Source of the DNA: Pseudonocardia broussonetiae
GTDB taxonomy: Bacteria; Actinomycetota; Actinomycetes; Mycobacteriales; Pseudonocardiaceae
Reading direction: 5' to 3'
Length of the DNA: 64,000 nt
Assembly (NCBI RefSeq): GCF_013155125.1
Contig: NZ_CP053564.1
Span: forward strand, 5,339,501-5,403,500
Both the position numbers and the translations under genes were made by a program. Of this stretch, positions 42,591 through 50,613 are shown in pieces. Numbering within the stretch: the stretch's first letter is position 1; each line of letters opens with the position of its first letter. The notes under the pieces were generated by a model. It did no database searches and was not told where the DNA came from. It saw only the letters and a list, made by a program, of their open reading frames with translations.

Positions 42591-42986
42591 GTGGCGCAGG
42601 GGTTGCAGACGATCGCGCAGGTGGACGGGGACGTCGGCAGGATCGAGCTGACGGGCGACCTCGACATCGCGACCGCCACCGAGCTGCGGTCCGCGCTGGC
42701 CGAGCTCGCCGGCGTCCCGATCACCGTCGTCGACCTCGAAGGCATCCTGTTCTGCGGCGCCCGCGGCATGCACGTGCTCGTCGAGGCCGCCGCCCACACC
42801 GCGACGCGCGGCGGCCGGTTCGTGCTGGTGCACTGCCCGCCGGCGGTCAGCACGCTCGTCCGGCTCCTGCACGTGCCCTGGCAGCCCTGGCCCGCCCCGG
42901 GCGACGTTCCCGGCAAGGACGACGACCCGGGCGTGGAGATCCTGCCCACCCGCACGATCGGCGTCCGCACGTCGACCCTAGGGTGA
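42591..42986 (+). CDS. STAS domain protein lacking the phospho-acceptor serine
   Basis: A 131-residue STAS protein. IELTGDLDIATATELRSAL and VVDLEGILFCGARGMHVLVEA (cut here to FCGARGM) show the fold, but the DSSG motif reads GARG, so it cannot be switched by serine phosphorylation in the usual way. It may be a constitutively active antagonist or a scaffold. The C-terminal 25 residues are polar and family-specific. GTG 42591 is the start. Confidence 0.78.
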   Translation: MAQGLQTIAQVDGDVGRIELTGDLDIATATELRSALAELAGVPITVVDLEGILFCGARGMHVLVEAAAHTATRGGRFVLVHCPPAVSTLVRLLHVPWQPWPAPGDVPGKDDDPGVEILPTRTIGVRTSTLG

Positions 42987-43018
42987 GGACCCCGCATCCG
43001 GCTCCCGGGAGGCTCCCC

Positions 43019-43813
43019 GTGGCGATCGACCCGGCCGCTCTGGCCGCGACCATCGCGCGCCTGGAACGGGTCACCCCCGCCGGGGGCGACGGCTCCCCCA
43101 TCGGCGTGCCGGACCCCGCCCGGTTCGTCGACACCGTCGTGGCGTCGGCCGACGCGCTGTTCGCGCTGTCGGGCGTCGGGCTGATGTTCCTCGACGAGGA
43201 CGACGCCCTGCGCTACGTCGCGGCCTCCGACGACGCCATCCGCGCCCTGGAGAGCGCGCAGGAGCAGCTCGGCGAGGGGCCGTGCCTGGACAGCCTGGTG
43301 CTGCGCGAGGTCGTCCACACCCGCGACCTGACGACCGACGAGCGCTACCGCTCGGTCGGCGCGATCGTCGGCCCGCTGGGCGTGCGGGCCGTGCTGGGCG
43401 TGCCGGTGGAGGTCGCCGGCATCGCGGTCGGCACGCTCAACGTCTACCAGGACCGCCCCCACGACTGGCCCGACGACGAGATCTACGCGCTGCGCGCGTT
43501 CGCCCGGGTGCTGGGCAGCGCGTTCGGTGCGCTCGTGTGGGCCCGCCGCAGCGACGCCCTGACCCGCCAGCTCCAGCACGCACTGGACAAGCGGGTCGTC
43601 GTGGAGCGGGCCATCGGCTTCCTCATGGCGCAGCGCGACATCGACGCGGTCGGCGCCTTCGACGTCCTGCGCCGGGCCGCCCGCAGCAGCCGCCGCACCG
43701 TCGGGGAGATCGCGGCTGGGGTCCTCGGCGGGGAGCAGCCCGAGGTCGACGCGCCCTCCCGCACGCGCGGGGCGATGGTGCGGGAGGTCGCCGACCGTCA
43801 GGCCGGCGGGTAG
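43019..43813 (+). CDS. GAF-ANTAR transcription antiterminator
   Basis: A 264-residue protein with an N-terminal GAF sensory domain (about 35-175; LGEGPCLDSL, VRAVLGVPVEV) and a C-terminal ANTAR RNA-binding domain (about 185-245; VVVERAIGFLMAQRDIDAVGAFDVLR). ANTAR proteins bind paired RNA hairpins to prevent termination. GTG 43019 is preceded by GGGAGG. Its stop overlaps the convergent FMN-reductase gene by 16 bases. It closes the SpoIIE/STAS signalling block. Confidence 0.85.
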   Translation: MAIDPAALAATIARLERVTPAGGDGSPIGVPDPARFVDTVVASADALFALSGVGLMFLDEDDALRYVAASDDAIRALESAQEQLGEGPCLDSLVLREVVHTRDLTTDERYRSVGAIVGPLGVRAVLGVPVEVAGIAVGTLNVYQDRPHDWPDDEIYALRAFARVLGSAFGALVWARRSDALTRQLQHALDKRVVVERAIGFLMAQRDIDAVGAFDVLRRAARSSRRTVGEIAAGVLGGEQPEVDAPSRTRGAMVREVADRQAGG

Positions 43814-44415
43814 GGGCGCTCGCGCAGCACCGACGCCAGGTGCGCGGCGTTGGCCGCCAGCGTCGCCGTCGTCGACGCGACGGCCTCCGGGGTCTCCTCG
43901 AGGTCCTTGTAGTCGACGCCCTGCATGGCCTCGCCGTTCCAGTAGACGGCACCGTTGGCCGGTACGGAGAAGCCGATGTCGTTCAGGCCCTGGAACAGGT
44001 CGGCCGTGATCTTGTGCGCGCCGTCCTCGTTCCCCACGACGACCGCGACGGCGACCTTGCCGAACGTTGCCAGGCGGCCCTCGTCATCGGTGTTCGACAG
44101 CTCGGCGTCGAGGCGCTCCAGCGCGCGGTTGGCCACCGAGCTCATCGAGCCGACCCACGTCGGGGTGGCCACGACCAGGATGTCGGCGGCCAGGATCCGC
44201 TCGCGGACCTGCGGCCACTCGTCGCCGTCACCCATGTCGGCGAGCACGCCCGGCTTCACGTCCCGGTCCACGAGCCGGATCGTCCCGCCGGTGACGCCGT
44301 GCTTCCCCAGTGCGTCGAGCACCTGACCCGCGAGCAGGTCGGTGCTCGACTCCTCCGGGGAGGGCTTGAGCGTGCAGTTGAGGACGAGCGCGGTCAGGGA
44401 GGCTGGTGCGGTCAT
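43798..44415 (-). CDS. NADPH-dependent FMN reductase / flavodoxin-like protein
   Basis: A 205-residue flavodoxin-fold protein. LTALVLNCTLKPSPEESST near the N-terminus and VVATPTWVGSMSS (phosphate and flavin contacts) match the NAD(P)H:FMN reductase/WrbA-like group. It probably reduces FMN or quinones under stress. ATG 44415 is chosen because a SigB-like promoter lies just upstream; the longer frame from 44451 would start inside it. The 3' end overlaps the GAF-ANTAR stop. Confidence 0.82.
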   Translation of the reverse strand: MTAPASLTALVLNCTLKPSPEESSTDLLAGQVLDALGKHGVTGGTIRLVDRDVKPGVLADMGDGDEWPQVRERILAADILVVATPTWVGSMSSVANRALERLDAELSNTDDEGRLATFGKVAVAVVVGNEDGAHKITADLFQGLNDIGFSVPANGAVYWNGEAMQGVDYKDLEETPEAVASTTATLAANAAHLASVLRERPYPPA

Positions 44416-44762
44416 GATCGTGGCGTACCCGTCCGGGCCGGGGGCAACCACCGCGCCGAGCGGCGCTCGAGGGCGGTCAGCACCTGCAGGACGGTCGTGG
44501 CGGCCACGGGGCGCCAGGTCCCGGGAGCCGTCGCGGTGGCCAGGACGGCGGCGGCGACCGCGGGCGGGGCGAGCACCGCGACCGGGTCGCGGCGCCGGGC
44601 GCGCAGCCGCGCCAGCGCCGCAGGCGTGCCGCTGGCCAGGTTGACGGCCACGGCGAGCGCGTCGGGGGCGCCGGGGCTGCCGCGCCCCAGCGCCCGCGCG
44701 AGCGCCAGCGCCGACCAGGCCGCGAGGCTGGCGTCGTGGACGCGGTCGAGGGCACCGGTCAC
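44412..44762 (-). CDS. uncharacterised small Ala/Arg-rich protein
   Basis: A 116-residue product with a hydrophobic stretch (PVAVLAPPAVAAAVLATATAPG, cut here to AAAVLATATA) and no family I recognise. It starts at GTG 44762, four bases after the epimerase-like gene ends, and overlaps the FMN-reductase start by 4 bases. Overlaps on both sides and the consistent codon bias support a real gene; function is unknown. Confidence 0.5.
   Translation of the reverse strand: MTGALDRVHDASLAAWSALALARALGRGSPGAPDALAVAVNLASGTPAALARLRARRRDPVAVLAPPAVAAAVLATATAPGTWRPVAATTVLQVLTALERRSARWLPPARTGTPRS
44425..44448 (-). promoter_or_regulatory. SigB/SigF-like promoter (GTTG-N14-GGGTAC)
   Basis: Minus-strand GTTG, 14 bases, GGGTAC, 10 bases before ATG 44415 of the FMN-reductase gene. 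It lies inside the 44412-44762 gene. Confidence 0.65.
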
Positions 44763-44766
44763 GGCG

Positions 44767-45817
44767 TCAGCCCGCCGATCCGGGGCCGCCCAGTGCGGGG
44801 CTGGCGCCGACCGCGCCCTCGGCGAGGCCGTCGAGCAGCTCGCGGGCGCCCTCGGCCGAGGAGCGCGACGGCGTCCAGTCCAGGTCGGTGCGGGCGCGCG
44901 TGGTGTCCATGACCGGCGTGTTGATGGCGACGTCGAACCAGCCCGGCGAGACGGGCACCGCCCGCGCCGCGTACAGCCCTGAGACGACCGTGCGCACCGC
45001 GCTCTGCGGCACCGGCACGGGCCGCGCGCCCAGCACCCCGGCGAGCGCCTCGGCCTCCAGTGCGTCGGCCGCGAGGTTGTAGACCCCCGACGCGCGCCGC
45101 TGCAGGATCCGCACGACGGCGTCGCCCACGTCGTCGGCGTGCACGAACTGCAGGGCCAGCCCCGGGGGCACGGGCACCACCGGCAGGCGCCGGTCGCGCA
45201 GCAGCCCGAGCACCGGGCGCGTCACCAGCGGCCCGAGGAACAGCGAGCGGACCTCGGTGGCGGCGTCGCGCTGCACCACCAGCGTCGGGCGGATCCGGGC
45301 GACCGCGACGCCGGGGTTCTCCCGCTCGTACTGGTCGATCAGCCGCTCCACCTCCACCTTGTGGCGGCTGTAGGCGGAGGTGCGCTGTCCGGAGTCGGGC
45401 CAGTGCTCGTCGACGGGCCCGGTCGCGCCCGGGGGCGTAGACCCCGAGCGAGGACGCGTGGACGATCCGGTCGACGCCCGCGGCCGTGGCGGCGCGCAGT
45501 ACCGCCCGCGTCCCCCCGACGTTGGTGCGGCGCAGCTCCCGCTCGGCGCGCACCGGCTGGATCGCCCAGGCGAGGTGGACCACGGCGCCGGCGCCCCGCA
45601 CCGCGGGTTCCAGGGCCTCGGCGGCGTCCGGGCCGCCGAGGTCGACGACGTGCCACTCCACCCGGTCGTAGGGCGGGACGAGCCGGGGCGGGCGCCGGCA
45701 CACCCCCACGACCTGGGCGTCGGGCAGCTGGTCCGCGAGTGCGCGGAGCACTCCGGTGCCGACGTTGCCCGACGCTCCGGTGACGACGATCCTGCCCGGT
45801 GCGGTGGGGGATGCCAT
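44767..45817 (-). pseudogene. NAD-dependent epimerase/dehydratase-like SDR, frameshifted
   Basis: An extended SDR split by a one-base insertion. From ATG 45817 one frame gives the Rossmann N-terminus (VVTGASGNVG) down to SSLGVYAPG. The coherent sequence then continues in another frame from ATGPVDEHW through the catalytic YSRHK to the C-terminus ending at 44767. The switch lies near 45425-45436 in GCGCCCGGGGG, where one extra base explains everything. Because of high G+C the first frame runs on to 44759 without a stop. It may be a true mutation or a sequencing error. A strong SigB-like promoter precedes it. It does not look like HldD. Confidence 0.8.
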
Positions 45818-45826
45818 GGGGAGCGG

Positions 45827-45850
45827 CTACCCGTGGTGATCGCGGTCAAC
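45827..45850 (-). promoter_or_regulatory. SigB/SigF-like promoter (GTTG-N14-GGGTAG)
   Basis: Minus-strand GTTG, 14 bases, GGGTAG, ending 10 bases before ATG 45817. Confidence 0.65.
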
Positions 45851-45871
45851 CGCCCGTCGGCGCGCCCGTCC

Positions 45872-47392
45872 TCAGCTCGCCGTGTCCGCGCGGATCCGCG
45901 CCACGATCGCCGTCGTCGAGTGGTCGGACAGGTAGCTGAGCACGTGCACCTCGCCGCCGAGGCGCTCCACCACCGGCGTCTCGGGCAGCATCTGCGCGGT
46001 GTAGTCGCCGCCCTTGGCGTAGACGTGCGGCCGGACCTGCGCGATGAGGTCGACGGGGGTGTCGGCGTCGAAGGAGGTCACGAGGTCCACGGCGTCGACG
46101 GCGCCCACCACCCCCGCGCGGTCGACGAGCGGGTTGACCGGGCGCTCGGGGCCCTTGAGCCGGGCCACGCTCTCGTCGGCGTTGAGCGCGACCACCAGGA
46201 CGTCGCCGAGCGCGCGGGCCTGGCGCAGGTAGGCGACGTGGCCGCGGTGCAGGACGTCGAAGCAGCCGTTGGTGAACACGATCCGGTGCCCGGCGCGGCG
46301 GTGCTCGTCCAGCGCCCGGAGCAGGTCGCGGTGCTCCAGCACCGTGCCCCGGTCCCCCGCGGCCAGGCGCGCGGTGAGCGCGTCGGCCGAGCAGACGACC
46401 GTGCCCGGCCGCGCGACGACGACGTCGGCGGCCGACTGCGCGCAGGCCAGCGCGGTGTCGGCGTCGGCACCGGCGCAGCGTGCGGCGGTCCACGCGGCGG
46501 TGAACGTGTCGCCCGCGCCGCACGCCATCGACTCCACGGCGGGCCGCTCGGCGGGCCGCCGCCCCGGCCCGCCCGCGACCGGCAGGCGCACCGCGCCGTC
46601 GACGTCGAGGGTGAGCAGGACCTCCGTGGCCCCGGTGGCGGCGTGCAGCGCAGCGGCCCGCTCGACGCCCCAGGCGGCCCGGTCCCCGGTAGGGGTGGGC
46701 TCGCCGAGCAGCGCGGCGGCCTCCGCGGCGCTCGGCGTCACGGCGTCGGGGGCCAGGCCGGCCCAGCGACCCGGGTCGTGGGCGTCGACGACGAGCAGCG
46801 GCAGGCCCGAGCGCAGCCGCTCCAGGCGCCGCCGCGCCCGCGGGCCCGGCGTGCCGAGCCCGTAGTCGGCCACGACGACCGCGTCGACGCCCGCCGCGAC
46901 GGCCTCGCTCAGCGCGTCGGCCACGGCGAGGTCGGTGGAGCGGCGCGGCGGCCCGTCCGGTCCGGTGTCGTAGCGCGCCACCGGCTGGCCCGCCGCGAGG
47001 ACGCGGTGCTTGGCGCTGGTGGCCCGCCCGAGCTCAACGACGGAGCGGTCGAGCCCGACGCCGAGGTCGAGCAGCGACGCGCGCAGGGCGCGGCCGTCGG
47101 CGTCGTCGCCGAAGACCGCGACGAGCGTGACGTCGGCACCCAGCGCGGCCAGGTTGGCCGCGACGTTCGCGGCACCGCCGGGCGCGGTGCTCGCCGAGTC
47201 GGGCTCCACCACCGGCACCGGGGCGTCGCGGCCGATCCGGCGCACCGGACCGGACACCCAACCGTCGAGCAGGGCGTCACCCAGGACGAGCACGCGCGGG
47301 GCGCGGTCGCGGACGGTGCCGACGAGGCCCGCCGGGGCGGGCGCGACGACCGGGACGCCGGAGGTCGTGCGGGGGGTGGTCGTGGGGGTCAC
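45872..47392 (-). CDS. hldE: bifunctional heptose 7-phosphate kinase / heptose 1-phosphate adenylyltransferase
   Basis: A 506-residue fusion. Residues about 30-325 are a PfkB-type kinase (LVLGDALLDGWV, GGAANVAANLAALG, catalytic CGAGDTF near 292). Residues about 370-506 are a cytidylyltransferase-like domain (FTNGCFDVLHRGH with the HxGH motif near 382). This is the HldE/RfaE arrangement that makes heptose 1,7-bisphosphate and, after GmhB, ADP-D-glycero-beta-D-manno-heptose. GTG 47392 follows GAGGAGG. It lies in a leftward operon with glycosyltransferases and gmhB. Both active sites look intact. Confidence 0.92.
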   Translation of the reverse strand: MTPTTTPRTTSGVPVVAPAPAGLVGTVRDRAPRVLVLGDALLDGWVSGPVRRIGRDAPVPVVEPDSASTAPGGAANVAANLAALGADVTLVAVFGDDADGRALRASLLDLGVGLDRSVVELGRATSAKHRVLAAGQPVARYDTGPDGPPRRSTDLAVADALSEAVAAGVDAVVVADYGLGTPGPRARRRLERLRSGLPLLVVDAHDPGRWAGLAPDAVTPSAAEAAALLGEPTPTGDRAAWGVERAAALHAATGATEVLLTLDVDGAVRLPVAGGPGRRPAERPAVESMACGAGDTFTAAWTAARCAGADADTALACAQSAADVVVARPGTVVCSADALTARLAAGDRGTVLEHRDLLRALDEHRRAGHRIVFTNGCFDVLHRGHVAYLRQARALGDVLVVALNADESVARLKGPERPVNPLVDRAGVVGAVDAVDLVTSFDADTPVDLIAQVRPHVYAKGGDYTAQMLPETPVVERLGGEVHVLSYLSDHSTTAIVARIRADTAS

Positions 47393-47431
47393 CGGTCCTC
47401 CTCGGAGCGGGTCGGGTCGACGGCTGCCGCG

Positions 47432-48568
47432 TCAGCCCGCGGGCACCGGCGTGCGGGCCCGCCCGGCCAGGCGCAGGGCGGCGCCGGCGAGCCGGTCGGG
47501 CTCGACGTCGAGGCACTGGCGGTCGAACGGGCAGCGCAGCAGCCGGCACGGCGAGCACGGGACGGGTGCCCCGAGCAGGGCCGAGGGCGCGCCGCGGGGG
47601 CGCATGTCGCCGGTCCGCTCGGTGCCGGCGTAGGCCACCGCGACCGGCGTCCCCAGTGCCGCGGCGAGGTGCATGCCGCCGGAGTTGTTGGTGATCGCGA
47701 CCGACGCGCGGGCCAGCACCGCCGCGAAGCCGGGGAGCCCGATCGGCTCCAGCGCCGTGACGTCGGGGTGCGCTGCGGTGTCGACGACGTCGCCGACCAG
47801 CGCGGCCTCGCCCGGGGTGCCGGCGACGAGCACGGGCATCCCGGACGCGGCCACGTGCGCGGCGACCCGGCCGAACGCGGCGGCGGGGTAGCGCCGCGAC
47901 GGCGCCGACGCGCCGGGGGCGAGCACGGCGAACGGGCCGTCGCCGCGGCGGTCGAGCACCTCACCCGCGGTCCGCACGGCGGTCGGGGGCAGGGCCAGTG
48001 CGGGGGTCGCGCCCCGCGGCGGGACCCCGACCGCCCCGAGCAGGTGCAGCCCGCGGTCGACCTGGTGGGTGGTGTCGGGCGGCGGGGTCACCCAGTGCGT
48101 GGCGACGGCCCCGCCGAACTCCCGCGAGTGCACGACCCGGTGCCGGATCCCGGCCAGCAGGCCCACGTGGGCGGCGGGCCACGGCGACTGGGAGAACGAG
48201 GTCAGCACGACCATCGTGTCGTAGGTCCGGGCCCGCAGGCCCTCCACGAGGCGCCGCTCGCGGGCGGCCTCCTCGCGGGCCGCCCCTGGACGGGGCGCGA
48301 GCTGCTGCCAGCTCGCCGACACCGTCACGACCTCGTCGACGCCGGGCAGCAGCGGCCCGACCGGCGTCCCGGCCGGGGAGGCGAGCAGGTCGATGACGGC
48401 ATGCGGGGCGAACGCCCGCAGCGCACGGACCGCCGGACCCGCCATGACGACGTCGCCCGCGTTGTCGGCGCGGACCACCAGCACCCGTCGCACCGCCTCG
48501 GGATCGAGCGGGAGCCCGCGGTCGGCGCCGGGGTGGTGGCCCGGGACCTCGGGCGGGCTCAGGGCCAC
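47432..48568 (-). CDS. GT9-family (heptosyltransferase-like) glycosyltransferase
   Basis: A 378-residue GT-B enzyme of family GT9. VLVVRADNAGDVVMAGPAVRAL is the N-terminal signature (cut to RADNAGDVVM), VLAPGAS and ITNNSGGMHLAAALGTPVAV mark the donor site. A Cys cluster (PCSPCRLLRCPFDRQC) near residue 345 is typical of GT9 proteins related to WaaF. These enzymes transfer heptose from ADP-heptose. GTG 48568 overlaps the preceding SDR gene by 10 bases. hldE follows 39 bases downstream, so donor synthesis and transfer are linked. The acceptor is unknown. Confidence 0.88.
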   Translation of the reverse strand: MALSPPEVPGHHPGADRGLPLDPEAVRRVLVVRADNAGDVVMAGPAVRALRAFAPHAVIDLLASPAGTPVGPLLPGVDEVVTVSASWQQLAPRPGAAREEAARERRLVEGLRARTYDTMVVLTSFSQSPWPAAHVGLLAGIRHRVVHSREFGGAVATHWVTPPPDTTHQVDRGLHLLGAVGVPPRGATPALALPPTAVRTAGEVLDRRGDGPFAVLAPGASAPSRRYPAAAFGRVAAHVAASGMPVLVAGTPGEAALVGDVVDTAAHPDVTALEPIGLPGFAAVLARASVAITNNSGGMHLAAALGTPVAVAYAGTERTGDMRPRGAPSALLGAPVPCSPCRLLRCPFDRQCLDVEPDRLAGAALRLAGRARTPVPAG

Positions 48569-49332
48569 GACGGCTCGGTGGCCGCGCACACCACGAGCTC
48601 GCGGACCTCGCAGCCGCGCGGCCGGGTCAGCGCGAACAGCACGGCGTCGGCGACGTTGCGGGGGTCGTTGAGCTTCGCGTCCGGGCCGGGACGGTACTGC
48701 TCGGGGCGGCCGTCGAAGAACGCGGTGTCCATGCCGCCGGGGATCAGGGTCGTGAGGCCGACCTCGCCCGCGAGCTCCGTGGCCAGCGCCCGGCTCAGCC
48801 CGATGACGCCGAACTTCGACGCGCAGTACGCGCTCGCGTCCGACAACGCCCGCAGCCCCAGCGTGGAGGCGACGGTGACGATGCGTCCGTTGCTCTCCTT
48901 CAGCCGGGGCAGCGCGCCGCGGATCACCGCGGCCGTGCCGAGCAGGTTGACGGTGACGACCCGGTCCCAGTCCTCCCCCGGCACCTCCAGGAGCGTGCCG
49001 CAGCGGTCGGTGCCCGCGGCGGTGACGACGGCGTCGAGCGAGCCGGCCCGGGCGGCGAGCTCGGCGACGGCCTGCTCGGCGGCGCGGGTGTCGGACAGGT
49101 CGACGACGGCGGTGGGCGCGTTGGCCAGCGCCGGGTGGGCGTCGTCGACGTCGAGCCGGGGGTCGACGCGGTCGAGCAGCAGCGGGCGCCCGCCCGCCGC
49201 GGCGACCGCCGCGGCGACCGCGCGGCCCAGTCCCGACGCGGCGCCGGTGACCAGGACGGTGCCCGGGCCGTCGCCGCGGGTGTCGGGGGCGGGGGTGGTC
49301 CGGGGCTCGGCGTTCAGGGTGTCGGCGGTCAT
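48559..49332 (-). CDS. short-chain dehydrogenase/reductase
   Basis: A 257-residue classical SDR with TGAASGLG near residue 30, a catalytic Ser (VASTLGL) and YCASK. The N-terminal 25 residues are a polar extension. The substrate is unknown; a sugar or sugar-derived substrate is suggested only by its place among glycosyltransferase genes. ATG 49332 is preceded by AAAAGGA. It overlaps the next GT9 gene. Confidence 0.85.
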   Translation of the reverse strand: MTADTLNAEPRTTPAPDTRGDGPGTVLVTGAASGLGRAVAAAVAAAGGRPLLLDRVDPRLDVDDAHPALANAPTAVVDLSDTRAAEQAVAELAARAGSLDAVVTAAGTDRCGTLLEVPGEDWDRVVTVNLLGTAAVIRGALPRLKESNGRIVTVASTLGLRALSDASAYCASKFGVIGLSRALATELAGEVGLTTLIPGGMDTAFFDGRPEQYRPGPDAKLNDPRNVADAVLFALTRPRGCEVRELVVCAATEPSWP

Positions 49333-49369
49333 GGGGGTCCTTTTCTGTGGGGAGCGGGTGAGGTGCCGC

Positions 49370-50608
49370 TCAGCGGGCCACGTCGTCGTCGACGTCGGCG
49401 AGGTCGACGGCGGACGGGCGGCGGCGCCCGATCGCGCGCTCGTAGGCGTGGGCGGTGGACTCGGCGACGCGCGGCCAGCCGTAGCAGGACGCGGCGCGGT
49501 CGCGACCGGCCACGCCGAAGCCCTCGAGCAGGGCGGGCTGGGCGAGCATCCGGCGCAGCGCGACGGCGAGCCGGTCCGGCCGCTTCGGCGGCACGTGCAC
49601 ACCCGTCACGCCGTCGACGACGGTGTCGGTGAGCCCGCCGACGGCGGCGGCCACCACGGGCCGGCCCGACGCCATCGCCTCCAGCGGCACCATGCCGAAC
49701 GGCTCGTACCAGGGCACGCACACGACGACGTCGGCCGAGCGCATCAGAGCGGGCACGTCGTCGCGCGCCACGGCCCCGACGAACCGGACGCGGTCGGTCA
49801 CGCCCGCCTGCTCGGCGACCGCGCGCAACCGCTGGATGTCCGGGTCGTCGTCCAGCTCGCCCGCGGCGGGGCCGCCGGCCACGACGAGCTCGGCGCCGGG
49901 CACCCGGCTCAGCGCCCTGACGGCCTCGTCGACGCCCTTGCGCCGCACCAGCCGCCCGATCGAGACCAGCCGCGGCACCGCGGGGTCACGCTCGGCGGCC
50001 TGGCCGTCGGGGTGGAACCGCTCGGTGTCGACGCCGCACGGCACGACCGAGATGCGGTCGCGGCGCACGCCCATCCGGACCAGCTCGAACGCCTCGTCGC
50101 TGCAGGTGGCGACGACCTGGTCGACCCGGCCCGCGACGGCCTGCTCGGCCGCGATCCGCCCGGCCGGGCTGGTGTCCTCGCGGCCCTGGTGGCGCCGCTT
50201 GACCACGCCGAGCGCGTGGAAGGTCTGCACCGCGGGCACGCCCACGCGCCCGGCCGCGGCGACCGTAGCGAGCCCGGACATCCAGAAGTGCCCGTGCACG
50301 ACGTCGGGCGGGTCCTGGGCCCACGCCCGCTCCAGCACCGCGGCCATCTGCGGCACGTGCGGCACGAGGTGGTCCTTCGGCACGGGCGCGGCGGGGCCGG
50401 CGTCCATGTGCCGCACCGTCACGCCGGGCGCGAACGGCACCGAGGCGGGCACGGCGGGGTCGTCGCGCCGGGTCCAGACCACCACCTCGTGCCCCTGGGC
50501 GCCCAGGGCGCGGCTCAGCTCGGCGACGTGGACGTTCTGGCCGCCCGAGTCGGGACCACCGGGTCGCGCGAGCGGGCTCGCGTGCTCGGAGACCATGTCG
50601 ATGCGCAT
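49370..50608 (-). CDS. GT4-family glycosyltransferase (MshA/sucrose-phosphate-synthase-like)
   Basis: A 412-residue GT-B retaining glycosyltransferase. SPLARPGGPDSGGQNVHVAELS (cut to GGPDSGGQNVHV) is the N-terminal acceptor/donor loop shared with MshA and sucrose-phosphate synthase. VPCGVDTERF, SIGRLVRRKG and the EPFGMVPLEAMASG motif (E-x7-E) complete the GT4 signature. The donor is probably a nucleotide sugar other than heptose. ATG 50608 starts five bases before the end of its upstream neighbour's region, within one leftward operon. Confidence 0.88.
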   Translation of the reverse strand: MRIDMVSEHASPLARPGGPDSGGQNVHVAELSRALGAQGHEVVVWTRRDDPAVPASVPFAPGVTVRHMDAGPAAPVPKDHLVPHVPQMAAVLERAWAQDPPDVVHGHFWMSGLATVAAAGRVGVPAVQTFHALGVVKRRHQGREDTSPAGRIAAEQAVAGRVDQVVATCSDEAFELVRMGVRRDRISVVPCGVDTERFHPDGQAAERDPAVPRLVSIGRLVRRKGVDEAVRALSRVPGAELVVAGGPAAGELDDDPDIQRLRAVAEQAGVTDRVRFVGAVARDDVPALMRSADVVVCVPWYEPFGMVPLEAMASGRPVVAAAVGGLTDTVVDGVTGVHVPPKRPDRLAVALRRMLAQPALLEGFGVAGRDRAASCYGWPRVAESTAHAYERAIGRRRPSAVDLADVDDDVAR

Positions 50609-50613
50609 GTGCC

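Noticed and set aside
44767..45817. HldD (ADP-heptose 6-epimerase) candidate
   Set aside because: The N-terminal VVTGASGNVG motif and general sequence fit ordinary extended SDRs rather than HldD, and the gene is frameshifted.
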